Below are positions 56,068 through 64,000 of a DNA stretch of 64,000 nucleotides, one piece after another. The notes below the pieces were generated by a model, which worked only from the letters and a program-made list of their open reading frames with translations, did no database searches and was not told the DNA's origin. Each line of letters begins with the position of its first letter. Within the stretch, counting starts at the first letter, position 1. The stretch covers positions 42,327 to 106,326 of the forward strand of contig NZ_BMFW01000013.1 of the NCBI RefSeq assembly GCF_014639275.1, read 5' to 3'. This stretch comes from Arthrobacter liuii (GTDB lineage: Bacteria; Actinomycetota; Actinomycetes; Actinomycetales; Micrococcaceae). The position numbers and the translations under genes were made by a program.

Positions 56068-57630
56068 ATGCCGGCCGGATATGAAATCGACGAGCGGCAA
56101 TGGTCTATCGAGACCGTTCTGCCGGACCCCTCAACCATTGCGGCTATCGGAATGCACCACAACCTTACGAGTGCGCTGGCAGACCTCGTTGATAACTCCA
56201 TTGATGCTACGGCCAGCCACATCAGGATTCGCTTCGTGCAGCGCGGTACTACCATCCTCGGGCTCCAGATCATTGATAACGGGCGAGGCCTGACTGCTGA
56301 CGGAATCAAACGGGCGATGACCTTCGGAGCGCGACGCGAGTACGGGGCTGAAGATCTTGGGCATTTTGGCCTCGGCCTCAAGGCGGCCTCTCTATCTCAG
56401 GCGACCTCCTTTGAGATTTATTCTCGCCAAAAATGGGGACCTGCCGTCGGGCGCCGGATGGATCAAACGGTAAGCCAGGACTTCAGTGTTGGAGTAATGG
56501 AGCCTGGAGCCGCAAATGAGCGGCTTGACGGCGTGGCAGGTATGGAACTCCCGAGTGGCACTTTGGTGGAGTGGCGGGGCCTGAAGGACGTAATACACAC
56601 GTCCGACCAGGGGGAAGCCACCGAATGGAGATCAGCGAAGCTTCGCTCTATTCGCGAGCACTTGGGTCTCACCTTTCATCGTCAACTGCACCTCGGCGCT
56701 GTGGAAATAGACATAGACACGTTCGATATTGACCGAAACAAAGCTCTTCTCCCCATCCAAGTCGATCCCATCGACCCCTTCGAGGGCTCCTTGCAGCAGG
56801 ACGGCTACCCGCGCAACTTTATCGTCGACCTTCCAGACGGGGCATCGTGCACGATCGAGGCGCACCTATTCCCTCCCCGGCTAAACTCCACAGCTTTCGA
56901 CTTATACGGGGAACCGGGAGAAGCCAGGCAGGGAATCTACTTATATCGTCGAGGCCGGCTCCTATCAGGTGGGCAAAACTGGGCAGGTCTCCGTCTCCCC
57001 AAGAAAGAGTTGGGACTCGGCCGAATCAAAATCGACCTTGATGCAGCTAACGAGCACTACATAGCACTCAACCCCGAGAAGGTCACACCCGTATACTCAG
57101 CGGACTTCACCAAGGCAATGGCTCAGGCCCATACACCGGGTCCTTCACCGTCTCACTTGGATTCATACTTTAGTGATCTTCAGAGAGCACACAAGGAATC
57201 CAAAAAGACCAAGCCCCAAGAGATCCGGCTCGTTGAACCAGCCCTCGGGTTGAACCCCACAGTCCTGTCCCGCCTCACTGACCTTCAGGATTTCGCTGAC
57301 TTCGATCCCATCGATTTGCGCTTCGTTACCCTCCCATCCACAGAACTATTTCGGGCAGATCGGACAGCGCGACGAATCGACGTCAATGTAGAGCTCGTCC
57401 GAAGGATCTATGGATCGGAAGGCCGCTTGAGCAACCGAGACGGCCAATTGCTCAAAACCTTCCTCTACTTCCTCCTCGAAAGCGACTTCAAGGTCGAACA
57501 ACGATGGAACGTCGTGCGGGAGGACAGACATCGCATCCTCAATGACGTGCTGTTGGCCGCCTTTGCCGAAGATTTCATCCAGCCGAACCTGCAAAGAGAC
57601 CAGGCACACGAGAAGAACGGCGGTGAGTAG
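56068..57630 (+). CDS. MORC/MutL-type GHKL ATPase
   Basis: A 520-residue member of the bacterial MORC-like GHKL family. N-box ALADLVDNSIDA (Asp-Asn pair 42-43), G1 IIDNGRGL (DNG 70-72) and G2 GHFGLGLKAAS (98-108) are complete, so it should bind and hydrolyse ATP with N-terminal dimerisation, as MutL and Hsp90 do. An S5-like domain probably follows (about 190-330). The C-terminal part is mostly helical. Such ATPases were found in restriction-modification neighbourhoods and proposed as ancestors of eukaryotic MORC proteins (Iyer, Abhiman and Aravind). A DNA-clamping role is inferred. Confidence 0.88.
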   Translation: MPAGYEIDERQWSIETVLPDPSTIAAIGMHHNLTSALADLVDNSIDATASHIRIRFVQRGTTILGLQIIDNGRGLTADGIKRAMTFGARREYGAEDLGHFGLGLKAASLSQATSFEIYSRQKWGPAVGRRMDQTVSQDFSVGVMEPGAANERLDGVAGMELPSGTLVEWRGLKDVIHTSDQGEATEWRSAKLRSIREHLGLTFHRQLHLGAVEIDIDTFDIDRNKALLPIQVDPIDPFEGSLQQDGYPRNFIVDLPDGASCTIEAHLFPPRLNSTAFDLYGEPGEARQGIYLYRRGRLLSGGQNWAGLRLPKKELGLGRIKIDLDAANEHYIALNPEKVTPVYSADFTKAMAQAHTPGPSPSHLDSYFSDLQRAHKESKKTKPQEIRLVEPALGLNPTVLSRLTDLQDFADFDPIDLRFVTLPSTELFRADRTARRIDVNVELVRRIYGSEGRLSNRDGQLLKTFLYFLLESDFKVEQRWNVVREDRHRILNDVLLAAFAEDFIQPNLQRDQAHEKNGGE

Positions 57631-57633
57631 CAG

Positions 57634-58632
57634 ATGGTCCCAGATTCACCCGATGACGTGCGTAGACTTGAGCCCGAAACCATCGAGCGGTATTTCAAGT
57701 CACCAAATACTGTTGTGCATCTACTTTCACAAGTTCCTCGCTGCGAGCTTCGCATAGAACCCGCTACCGAATGCTTGGAGCTCCGTGTTCCTAGGGACGG
57801 TTCGAATCCCGATCTAAGCCCATTCGAGAACATTGAAATTGACTATGCCACCGACCCGAATCAGGACTGCTTCATCCTGAGGCTCGCGGCCGGAGGGATG
57901 CACTACGCGGCGTACTCTTTCATAGCCAAGATCGTCGAGGAACTGCAGCAGGGCCACTTCTTTTCCAGCGCAATTTTCCACAGCCTCAAAGAATATGAGT
58001 TGCTCATCCAGAGCCGCAGACTACTGAGCTCCGAGAAGCAGACCGGGCTCTTAGGAGAGCTGCTGCTGTTGACGTATCTCTGCAGCATTGACCCAGTCTC
58101 GGCCTTAACATCGTGGTTGGGGCCGGAATCAGAACAACACGATTTCTCGTTCGACACCTTCGACCTGGAGGTCAAGACAACGAAATCGGAACGACGAACT
58201 CACCGTATCGGATCAGCCACCCAGCTTGAACCCTCCGAGAACCGTTCTCTTTTGTTTCTCTCCATTCAGATCACTGCGGCCGGCGGTGCAGATAACGCAT
58301 TCAGCCTGGTGGAGCTGGTCGAAAAGATTCGAACCCTCCTTGGCCCCCATACACTGCCGTTCAACGAATACCTGGCCAGGCTCGGATGGAGGTGGTCTGA
58401 CGTCGAGTCGTATCGCACCAAGTATGTACTGCGTTCCCGCCCAGCTTTCTACCCCGTAGACGAACACTTTCCCGCCCTACAAGATTCTGTTCTACGTCGG
58501 ACGATTCCCAACTACGAGCACCTCTCAGAGATCTCGTACAGGACTGACGTTTCACACCTACATACGGCCTCGGTCCCAGCCGCCCTAAAGGGGTTTGCGG
58601 CCTATGCGAATTCGTTACTACGGAGGTCCTGA
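57634..58632 (+). CDS. PD-(D/E)XK-superfamily protein (DUF4420-like), putative nuclease
   Basis: A 332-residue protein that probably cuts DNA. A GLLGELLLL helix (Glu142) is followed by HDFSFDTFDLEVKTT, giving Asp170 and Glu179-Val-Lys181, the metal-binding core of the PD-(D/E)XK fold. Layout and length fit DUF4420 proteins, which are found next to Z1 helicases. It is three bases after the MORC-like gene and overlaps the Z1 gene by one base. Nuclease activity is inferred from the motif alone. Confidence 0.8.
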   Translation: MVPDSPDDVRRLEPETIERYFKSPNTVVHLLSQVPRCELRIEPATECLELRVPRDGSNPDLSPFENIEIDYATDPNQDCFILRLAAGGMHYAAYSFIAKIVEELQQGHFFSSAIFHSLKEYELLIQSRRLLSSEKQTGLLGELLLLTYLCSIDPVSALTSWLGPESEQHDFSFDTFDLEVKTTKSERRTHRIGSATQLEPSENRSLLFLSIQITAAGGADNAFSLVELVEKIRTLLGPHTLPFNEYLARLGWRWSDVESYRTKYVLRSRPAFYPVDEHFPALQDSVLRRTIPNYEHLSEISYRTDVSHLHTASVPAALKGFAAYANSLLRRS

Positions 58633-61600
58633 TGCCCATTACAGAAACCAGAAAAGACGCAATTACGAGTGCCATCGCAATGATTGCCGAGAAGGGCCCA
58701 AAGCTCCTCCTCAACCGTGTCAATTTCTCCCTGGAGGAAGACGGCGTCGAGGCGATCACACCAACGGAACTGACCGATCTCCTGACCTTGGAAGGGGATC
58801 CGAACGACCCCGCTCAGGTTGAATTCCGTCTGGCGTTGTCCAGATGGGATCAGACCACAGATGCACTGTGGCTCAGCGAGGCGCCGAAACCCGCTACCCA
58901 TCCGAAGGGCCGGGAACGACGCGCATACGTGCTCGAGAAACTCGGCTTTTCCGAGCACGAATTTGACGTTATCAACTCTTTCTACCCGGTCATCAACGCT
59001 GGCACGATCGTCGCGAACCCCACCGACGACGGACGGTGGCCATGGTACTCATCCGACCGGCGAACGCGCAGTCACTACTGGGACGTCTACCAAGGGATAC
59101 TCAAGCGCCGTGGCTTCGGTCCCGATGCAATCGTGGCGTTAGACGAATCCACCACAGAAATAGTTAGCCGATTTGCAGACCCGACCTGGGACGAAACCTA
59201 CCAAACCAAAGGCCTTGTCGTAGGACATGTCCAAAGCGGGAAAACTGCCAACTTTACCGGCACGGTAGCCAAAGCCATCGATGCCGGTTACCGGCTCATC
59301 ATCGTACTAACCGGAACCCTTGAGCTTCTTCGCAGCCAGACTCAACGACGCCTGGACAAGGAACTCGTTGGCTTCGAAAACATCGTCGGCGGAATCGACC
59401 TTTCGGACGAAGTGCTCGCGCGAGAAAACATCGACTACATAGCGAACCAAGACGCAGACTGGTTAGCAGGCGACAAGTTTGTAAAGTTCGGCTACGACCC
59501 GGAGAGTGTTCCGGGAGTCCCCCACACTATTCGCCTTACGAAAAGCACCGATGACTACAAGTCCCTTAGAGCCGGCCTCAGTACTCTCGACTACAAATCA
59601 CATATCCGTAACCCGGAACAGAAGATCTACCACCCGGACAACCTGTGGGACACGCCAGTCCGTCTTGTTGTGATCAAGAAGAACGCAACAGTCCTACGCA
59701 AGCTAATCAAAGACCTCAAACAGATCCGGGGCAACACCCAGGACTATCCCGCGCTGATCATCGATGATGAGGCCGACCAGGCAGGGATCAACACCAAAAA
59801 GCCCCCTGTGAAGCTCACCAAAGAAGAACAGGACGAAGAAAATAAGCAGGCCCGAGAGCGGACCGCCATCAACAAACTCCTATCCGAACTCTTGGGAATC
59901 TTGCCACGCGCCCAGTATGTGGGATACACGGCGACCCCCTTCGCAAACGTCTTCATTGACGCTTCCGACGTTGATGACATCTATCCCAAGGACTTCATTT
60001 TCAGCCTGACTCCGCCCGACGCGTACATGGGAGGCCGCTCCTTCCACGATCGGCATCTAGTCCTTGCTCCCGACGAGACCAAGACTCCTGCGACGAGTAA
60101 CCAAGCAGCGTATGTGAGAAACATATCCTCAACGCCAGACACCGTTGAGCTAAGGCGTCTCGAAATGCAAAGAGCCATGGATTCCTTTGTTCTCTCCGGA
60201 GCAATCAAGCTGTGGCGCGAAGCCAGAGGCAGTAAGGGCGATTTCAAGCACCACACAATGCTGTTCCACGAATCCGTCAAGCAAGTCGAGCACAACGCTC
60301 TCGCGGATGAAATCCACCTGCTCTGGAAACGATCAGATTACCTCGGGTTCCACGGATATGACCGCATGGCAGAACTATGGGCAGACGACTTCGCCGTGGT
60401 CATGCAGGAACTGACGCAGAGGACGGACTCTGAGTTTCCCGATCCACGGACACACCGGATCCCTTCTTCATTTGACGACGTCGCCGTATACCTCCCTGAA
60501 GTCGTGAAGCGTGTGGAGGAAGGCCTGCGCCCAATTGCGGTCGTAAACGGCGACAAAGACAGCGAATACACCCAGGCCGGCGCCGACTTTCAGAAGGGGC
60601 CCGTGTGGAAGATGCTGGTGGGCGGGGCAAAGCTTTCCCGTGGCTACACAATTGAAGGCCTCACCGTGACCTGGTACTCACGAAGGGCACTAGCAGCCGA
60701 CACTTTGATGCAGATGGGCCGCTGGTTCGGTTACCGACCCGGCTATCGGGACCTGGTGCGGCTTTACATCGCACGAAATGTGCCAGCGTCGGCCAGGAAC
60801 CCTAAGCCATATGACCTTTACGAGGCTTTCGAATCGATGATCGGTGACGAGGAAGAGTTTCGGGATCAGCTCGAACAGTTCGCTGAACTGGATGAAAATG
60901 GACAGCCCCAGGTTCGCCCCATCGACATTCCGCCGCTAGTATCACAAAGCTTGCCTTGGCTCAGGCCGACCGCACGCAGCCGCATGTACAACGCCCAGAT
61001 CGTGCAATACGCCAAAGGCGACCGATTCAAGGACTTCTTCTATTTGCCGCCCCGGGATCCGAAGCAATGCAAGAACAGCGAGAATCTGAGGGCAATGGCA
61101 CCGATACTCAACCGTCTCACGGACACGGAATCGTTCGAATACACAACGGCCACCGAAAGACGCTCCTCCTACAAGGCGAAGACAGGTCTCGTGCCGGCAC
61201 AGGTCGTTGTCGACGCACTATCTCTATTTGAGTGGAGTAAACCAGGCCTTGCTGATGCGGACATTCAATTCGTCAAAGAAGCCATCAGCAAGGGAAGCAT
61301 CACGGACTTCAAAGTTGTCATGGCAATTCCTTCAATCGATCCAGTCATCAGGATGATTGATCTTGATGAGACGGGAGCTACCCAGTTCCCCATCATCCAA
61401 CGGAACAGACGCGAACGCGGAGACTTTTCGGGATCGTCGCGATGGACCCGCCAGCCCCTTGAAGACCAATTCACCAAGGAGAAGGAGCCGAACGATCCGT
61501 CATCCCGCACGACGGGGGCCGTCATACTTACCCTCGCCGCCGATCAGTGGAACGGCCAAACCCAAGCCGCATTCTCTGAACCCGCAACTCTGCCTGCCGA

Positions 61601-61733
61601 CGTAGTTAATCCGTCGGACATAGCGATGCTCTTCTCGTGGGCTCTTCCCCATGCCGCTGCACCAAAGGGCAAGGCGGGCTTTAGCGTGCTGGCGCCAGAC
61701 CGTCCACACGCGCCAACCGTCGAGGCGTTATAG
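58632..61733 (+). CDS. Z1-domain superfamily II helicase/translocase
   Basis: A 1033-residue motor protein. Walker A is GHVQSGKT (198-205), Walker B/DEAD-like DDEAD (378-382), motif III GYTATPFANVF (431-441) and the late GGAKLSRGYTIEGLTV (664-679) and MGRWFGYRPGY (695-705) arginine-finger motif VI, all as in Z1 (Pfam Z1) proteins. The N-terminal 190 residues and C-terminal 300 residues have no recognised domain. As the largest and last gene of the operon it is likely the DNA translocase, working with the PD-(D/E)XK nuclease. The ATG overlaps the previous stop (TGATG). Confidence 0.92.
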   Translation: MPITETRKDAITSAIAMIAEKGPKLLLNRVNFSLEEDGVEAITPTELTDLLTLEGDPNDPAQVEFRLALSRWDQTTDALWLSEAPKPATHPKGRERRAYVLEKLGFSEHEFDVINSFYPVINAGTIVANPTDDGRWPWYSSDRRTRSHYWDVYQGILKRRGFGPDAIVALDESTTEIVSRFADPTWDETYQTKGLVVGHVQSGKTANFTGTVAKAIDAGYRLIIVLTGTLELLRSQTQRRLDKELVGFENIVGGIDLSDEVLARENIDYIANQDADWLAGDKFVKFGYDPESVPGVPHTIRLTKSTDDYKSLRAGLSTLDYKSHIRNPEQKIYHPDNLWDTPVRLVVIKKNATVLRKLIKDLKQIRGNTQDYPALIIDDEADQAGINTKKPPVKLTKEEQDEENKQARERTAINKLLSELLGILPRAQYVGYTATPFANVFIDASDVDDIYPKDFIFSLTPPDAYMGGRSFHDRHLVLAPDETKTPATSNQAAYVRNISSTPDTVELRRLEMQRAMDSFVLSGAIKLWREARGSKGDFKHHTMLFHESVKQVEHNALADEIHLLWKRSDYLGFHGYDRMAELWADDFAVVMQELTQRTDSEFPDPRTHRIPSSFDDVAVYLPEVVKRVEEGLRPIAVVNGDKDSEYTQAGADFQKGPVWKMLVGGAKLSRGYTIEGLTVTWYSRRALAADTLMQMGRWFGYRPGYRDLVRLYIARNVPASARNPKPYDLYEAFESMIGDEEEFRDQLEQFAELDENGQPQVRPIDIPPLVSQSLPWLRPTARSRMYNAQIVQYAKGDRFKDFFYLPPRDPKQCKNSENLRAMAPILNRLTDTESFEYTTATERRSSYKAKTGLVPAQVVVDALSLFEWSKPGLADADIQFVKEAISKGSITDFKVVMAIPSIDPVIRMIDLDETGATQFPIIQRNRRERGDFSGSSRWTRQPLEDQFTKEKEPNDPSSRTTGAVILTLAADQWNGQTQAAFSEPATLPADVVNPSDIAMLFSWALPHAAAPKGKAGFSVLAPDRPHAPTVEAL

Positions 61734-61867
61734 GCAACAAAGTAGACAACGCAAGGAGCTGACACTGGGCGCTTTCCTGAACTGGCTTCAGCCGCCGGCC
61801 CGACCGTCCCGCCTCCAGCCGCGGGTTGTCGTAGAGGAGTCCGGCCTGCGCTACGCACGCCCTGGGT

Positions 61868-62181
61868 TCAGTTGTCAGTGATGGCCTCCAGCAGCCATTT
61901 CTCGGCGAGGGGTTCGCGGCGCAGTTCAAAGGTCCGTAGCTGTGAGTCCGACCCCCCGAGCCGGACCTGAACACGCCAGTGTTCGATATCGACGACGTTC
62001 CCGATTCCGACGGGGACGCTTTGGCGGGTTTCCCACCATGAGTCCCTGGTGAACCAGTGCAGCGGCTCGGCTGCCACCGCCCAAATCTTGCCGTGGTAGC
62101 GGACGGCCAGGGGAGTGCCGGCCTTGGTGAAGCGGACGTCCACGGGGGTGTTGAGGGTGGGGGCTTCTGGGTGATGGTCAT
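61868..62181 (-). pseudogene. DUF6504-like protein with a 5' frameshift
   Basis: The frame ending at 61868 reads VDVRFTKAG, VRYHGKIWAVAAEPLHWFTRD, DIEHWRVQVRLGGS and LAEKWLLEAIT, typical of DUF6504, which follows Y-family polymerase genes in actinobacteria. The natural start MTITQK at 62181 overlaps the upstream frame's stop (ATGA) but is in another frame; one extra C in the run at 62159-62163 (five C on the minus strand) would join them as MTITQKPPTLNTPVDVRF. So either a one-base deletion killed it, or translation starts at the GTG at 62143. Confidence 0.65.
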
Positions 62182-62501
62182 GTGTCTGTTGTCTTCCTGG
62201 GCGGTGCACAGTCCGGCCCGCCCCGGATGCCGCCGTATCCCAGGCCGATGGACCCGCGGCCGTACCTTCGGGTGACGTCTTCGAGGAGGGTTCCGATATG
62301 GCGTTCCTCGTGCGAGTTCTCGAACAGGGACAGGGGTGCCTGGTTGCCGGTGGGGCGCAGGTCCGTGACCATGGTCCCGGCCCTGGCGTACCGGATCCCC
62401 TCGTTGATGTGGGTGACGATGGGCCCCGAAAAGACCGGGTTATTCCCAACGGGGACAGCTTTGAGCTGTTCAGAGGGTTCCATCTGCCCGCCAGTGGGCA
62501 T
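62178..62501 (-). pseudogene. C-terminal fragment of a UmuC-type Y-family polymerase
   Basis: From ATG 62501 the product includes NNPVFSGPIVTHINEGIRY, AGTMVTDLRPTGNQAPLSLF and LEDVTRRYGRGSIGLGYGG. This is the end of UmuC-like polymerases (DUF4113 region). The catalytic domains are missing, and the last residues (CAPPRKTTDT) do not match the usual ending in SPRYTTxWxELP, so a second deletion is likely. Normally umuC-DUF6504 is a mobile mutagenesis cassette; only its end is left here. Confidence 0.7.
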
Positions 62502-62510
62502 AGCCCGGGC

Positions 62511-62813
62511 TTAATCGTCCTTGCTAGGAGTTGGAGTAGTCCCTTCTTCACGCAAGTGGCGGAGTGTGGCGGCCAGGCTGCGCACGGCCGCCGGGTTATC
62601 CTGCCAGGGCCTGCCGTTGCGGGAGCACGCATGAACGTCACCCACTCCGGAGTCCTTCGCCGCTTTGGCCAGTGCTACCCATGCTGTCTGCAGCTCGGCC
62701 AGTTGGGCAGGCGTCAACGGCTCCGGCCCCGCTGAATCTTCCGCAGCAGCGGCTGCAAATGTTGTGTCGTCGGATCCTGTCCGCCGGTTCCTAAAGAAGC
62801 TTCGTAGCCCCAC
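62511..62813 (-). CDS. small hypothetical protein
   Basis: A 100-residue protein from a GTG at 62813, with GGGGGCGGA upstream. It begins MGLRSFFRNRR, basic and amphipathic, and continues with an Ala-rich helix (LTPAQLAELQTAWVALAKAA) and CSRNGRPWQDNPAAVRSLAATL. No family is known to me. It lies nine bases before the UmuC fragment on the same strand. Confidence 0.55.
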   Translation of the reverse strand: MGLRSFFRNRRTGSDDTTFAAAAAEDSAGPEPLTPAQLAELQTAWVALAKAAKDSGVGDVHACSRNGRPWQDNPAAVRSLAATLRHLREEGTTPTPSKDD

Positions 62814-63259
62814 TCCGCCCCCTCTAATAGATGTCCTGCCGGTTGCCGCGCCGCCGCCCTCCGCTGCAACCGACGGGGCAGTCCCACGCTAACGCGCAAC
62901 TCGTCCGGCGGGAAGAACGGAGAGTTGGCATTCCATTGGAATACGGACCCTCAGCTGTGCAAACATGCTGCTGCTTACGCCTCAACCGTGTTTACACAAG
63001 GAGGCCCTTGCAGGCAGTACAGGTTTTACGCAAGGACTGGATTCCATTGCGCTCCAACCAGTTAGAGGGCATCCGCTGGCGCGGCAGGCTGTTGCGTCCA
63101 CGGGGACGCCAACCAGCCACCCAGTCCGCCCTAGCTTCTACCTGGTCGGTCTCGACCAGTGACGTCCCACGTAAGCTCTCCTGCCCTTCTTTGATACGCA
63201 CGTGTCAACGCGCTCTGCGCCCCTCTGAGGGGTTCAGAGGTCCCGCGTGGCGGGTTGCG
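62814..63259. other. island intergenic stretch
   Basis: About 445 bp without a credible gene. Short frames on both strands have no family resemblance and no ribosome-binding sites. I see no repeat or hairpin of note. Confidence 0.4.
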
Positions 63260-63766
63260 TTAATCCGACTTTTCGGAGGCCTCTGAGGTGGCTTGCTGGG
63301 CCGCCGATGCCGGCATCATGGTTAGACTCGCAACGAACTGCTCAACCTCAGACGGGACGGGATCAACCACACGCGCGGGAGGATCCCGAACCTCACGCAA
63401 CTCCGCCAGAGCCTCACGAATGACCCGGTGCTGCGGCCCGCTCAGATGTAGCCGGCCATCCTTCATCACAATGTCGATGATGCGGGCCGCCGTCAACGCC
63501 TGAGCAGCCAGCCGCTCACAGGTGGAAGTCCACGGCTGGCCAGCAGCGAGATCCTCAATTTCCCTTGCAACTTTCCCCTCCAGCAGCCCCAGCACTCCAG
63601 CAGGTCCAGAACCTTGACAGTCCACAGTCGGCCCTTGAACATGCGCAGGATTCCTAACCCGGTCAAGGTCACGGAAAGCAGCCATTCGCAAACGATGTCG
63701 CTCCCGGCACACACCACAGCGGCATCCGCGCCGGTACCCCGAGGCCCCATGCTTCACGCCGCCCAC
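63260..63766 (-). CDS. phage terminase small subunit-like / CxCxxC protein
   Basis: A 168-residue protein beginning GVKHGASGYRRGCRCGVCRERHRLR, with a CxCxxC cluster found in actinophage and mobile-element proteins. A helical middle (GKVAREIEDLA, then LAAQALTAARIIDIV and QHRVIREALAELREV) resembles actinobacterial terminase small subunits, which bind DNA to start packaging. I cannot exclude a different mobile-element function. GTG start at 63766. Confidence 0.55.
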   Translation of the reverse strand: MGGVKHGASGYRRGCRCGVCRERHRLRMAAFRDLDRVRNPAHVQGPTVDCQGSGPAGVLGLLEGKVAREIEDLAAGQPWTSTCERLAAQALTAARIIDIVMKDGRLHLSGPQHRVIREALAELREVRDPPARVVDPVPSEVEQFVASLTMMPASAAQQATSEASEKSD

Positions 63767-63931
63767 AGCACATGCCCCTGCGCTACAGAGCTTCGCGCGC
63801 TACGAAGAGGGAGAGCGCGGAAGACTGTGCGGTGTATCTGCACCCTCCCACCAAAAAGAACGCCTGCCCCGAGGGGGGACTGTAAGAAAAACGGTGTGTG
63901 ATGGTCCGGCCTGATCCGAAAGGAGACGGCC

Positions 63932-64000
63932 GTGTCAGAGTCCACGACCGCAGTAACAGGGGTGATGATCGATCCTGTGACGGGAGAGATCATCGATCAG
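63932..64000 (+). CDS. partial gene at the window edge
   Basis: AAAGGAG five bases before a GTG at 63932 starts an open frame that runs to the window end (first 23 codons: SESTTAVTGVMIDPV, TGEIIDQ). Divergent from the terminase-like gene by 165 bp. The product cannot be identified from this much. Confidence 0.5.
   Translation, partial: MSESTTAVTGVMIDPVTGEIIDQ

Noticed and set aside
61734..61867. Search for a Vsr mismatch endonuclease gene after the Z1 gene
   Set aside because: Vsr often accompanies C5 methyltransferases in such systems, but no Vsr-like frame exists between 47.7 and 64 kb.
63754..63993. 79-codon minus-strand frame at the right edge
   Set aside because: It runs through the strong ribosome-binding site and start of the plus-strand gene at 63932 and overlaps the terminase-like gene start.
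1..64000. CRISPR arrays, rRNA and tRNA genes
   Set aside because: No regularly spaced repeats and no recognisable tRNA or rRNA sequence seen on either strand; the island junction is in glnA, not in a tRNA gene.

Overview
The window is GC-rich actinobacterial DNA. Its gene content and order fit the Micrococcaceae (Arthrobacter/Pseudarthrobacter type). Support for this comes from the complete dcw division cluster followed by sepF-yggT-divIVA, a PknL-like PASTA kinase with an Rv2175c-like DNA-binding protein and a polyprenyl synthetase (an arrangement shared with mycobacteria), a GlnA2-GlnE pair, polyphosphate glucokinase, and a MurE whose specificity motif lacks the diaminopimelate-type arginine, as expected for L-Lys peptidoglycan.

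Bases 1-11,080 hold lipid and envelope genes: an alpha/beta hydrolase, PlsC, class II DAHP synthase, the PASTA kinase, a LysM/SLT wall hydrolase, an Rv2175c-like regulator, a polyprenyl synthetase with a coupled lipoprotein, DNA polymerase IV and a DUF3040 protein whose last codons look frameshifted. Bases 11,240-30,980 are the division and peptidoglycan block: mraZ-rsmH-ftsL-ftsI-murE-murF-mraY-murD-ftsW-murG-murC-ftsQ, then ftsZ-pgeF-yggS-sepF-yggT-divIVA. Most neighbours overlap or nearly touch. A clear MraZ operator lies over the mraZ promoter. Bases 31,017-47,726 are housekeeping: lspA-rluD-dnaE, a flavin reductase, hisD, nrdR, ppgK, map, panB, glnA2-glnE and a GNAT acetyltransferase.

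At about 48,000 the core genome stops. A short piece on the minus strand reads exactly like the last eight codons and stop of a type I glutamine synthetase gene (glnA), followed by a terminator, and the similarity ends abruptly at 48,027. To the right, at least 16 kb of more AT-rich, unfamiliar DNA extends to the end of the window. I read this as a genomic island integrated into the 3' end of glnA, with the body of glnA displaced beyond the window.

The island cargo is a probable anti-phage system at 51,515-61,733: a C5-cytosine DNA methyltransferase, a large sacsin-type GHKL ATPase, a MORC/MutL-type GHKL ATPase, a PD-(D/E)XK protein (DUF4420 type) and a Z1-domain superfamily II helicase, all on one strand and nearly touching. 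It resembles the MORC-containing restriction-modification neighbourhoods described by Iyer, Abhiman and Aravind. It is therefore not wholly new as a class, but it is mechanistically almost unexplored. Around it are a leaderless 28-residue zinc-ribbon-like ORF coupled to a membrane coiled-coil protein, two unknown proteins, a beheaded serine recombinase, remnants of a UmuC-DUF6504 mutagenesis cassette, and a terminase-small-subunit-like gene.

Many genes here, in both core and island, have a TANNNT -10 hexamer exactly 6 or 7 bases before the start codon and no Shine-Dalgarno sequence. This indicates leaderless mRNAs and helped choose several starts. I saw no rRNA, tRNA, CRISPR array or intact insertion sequence.
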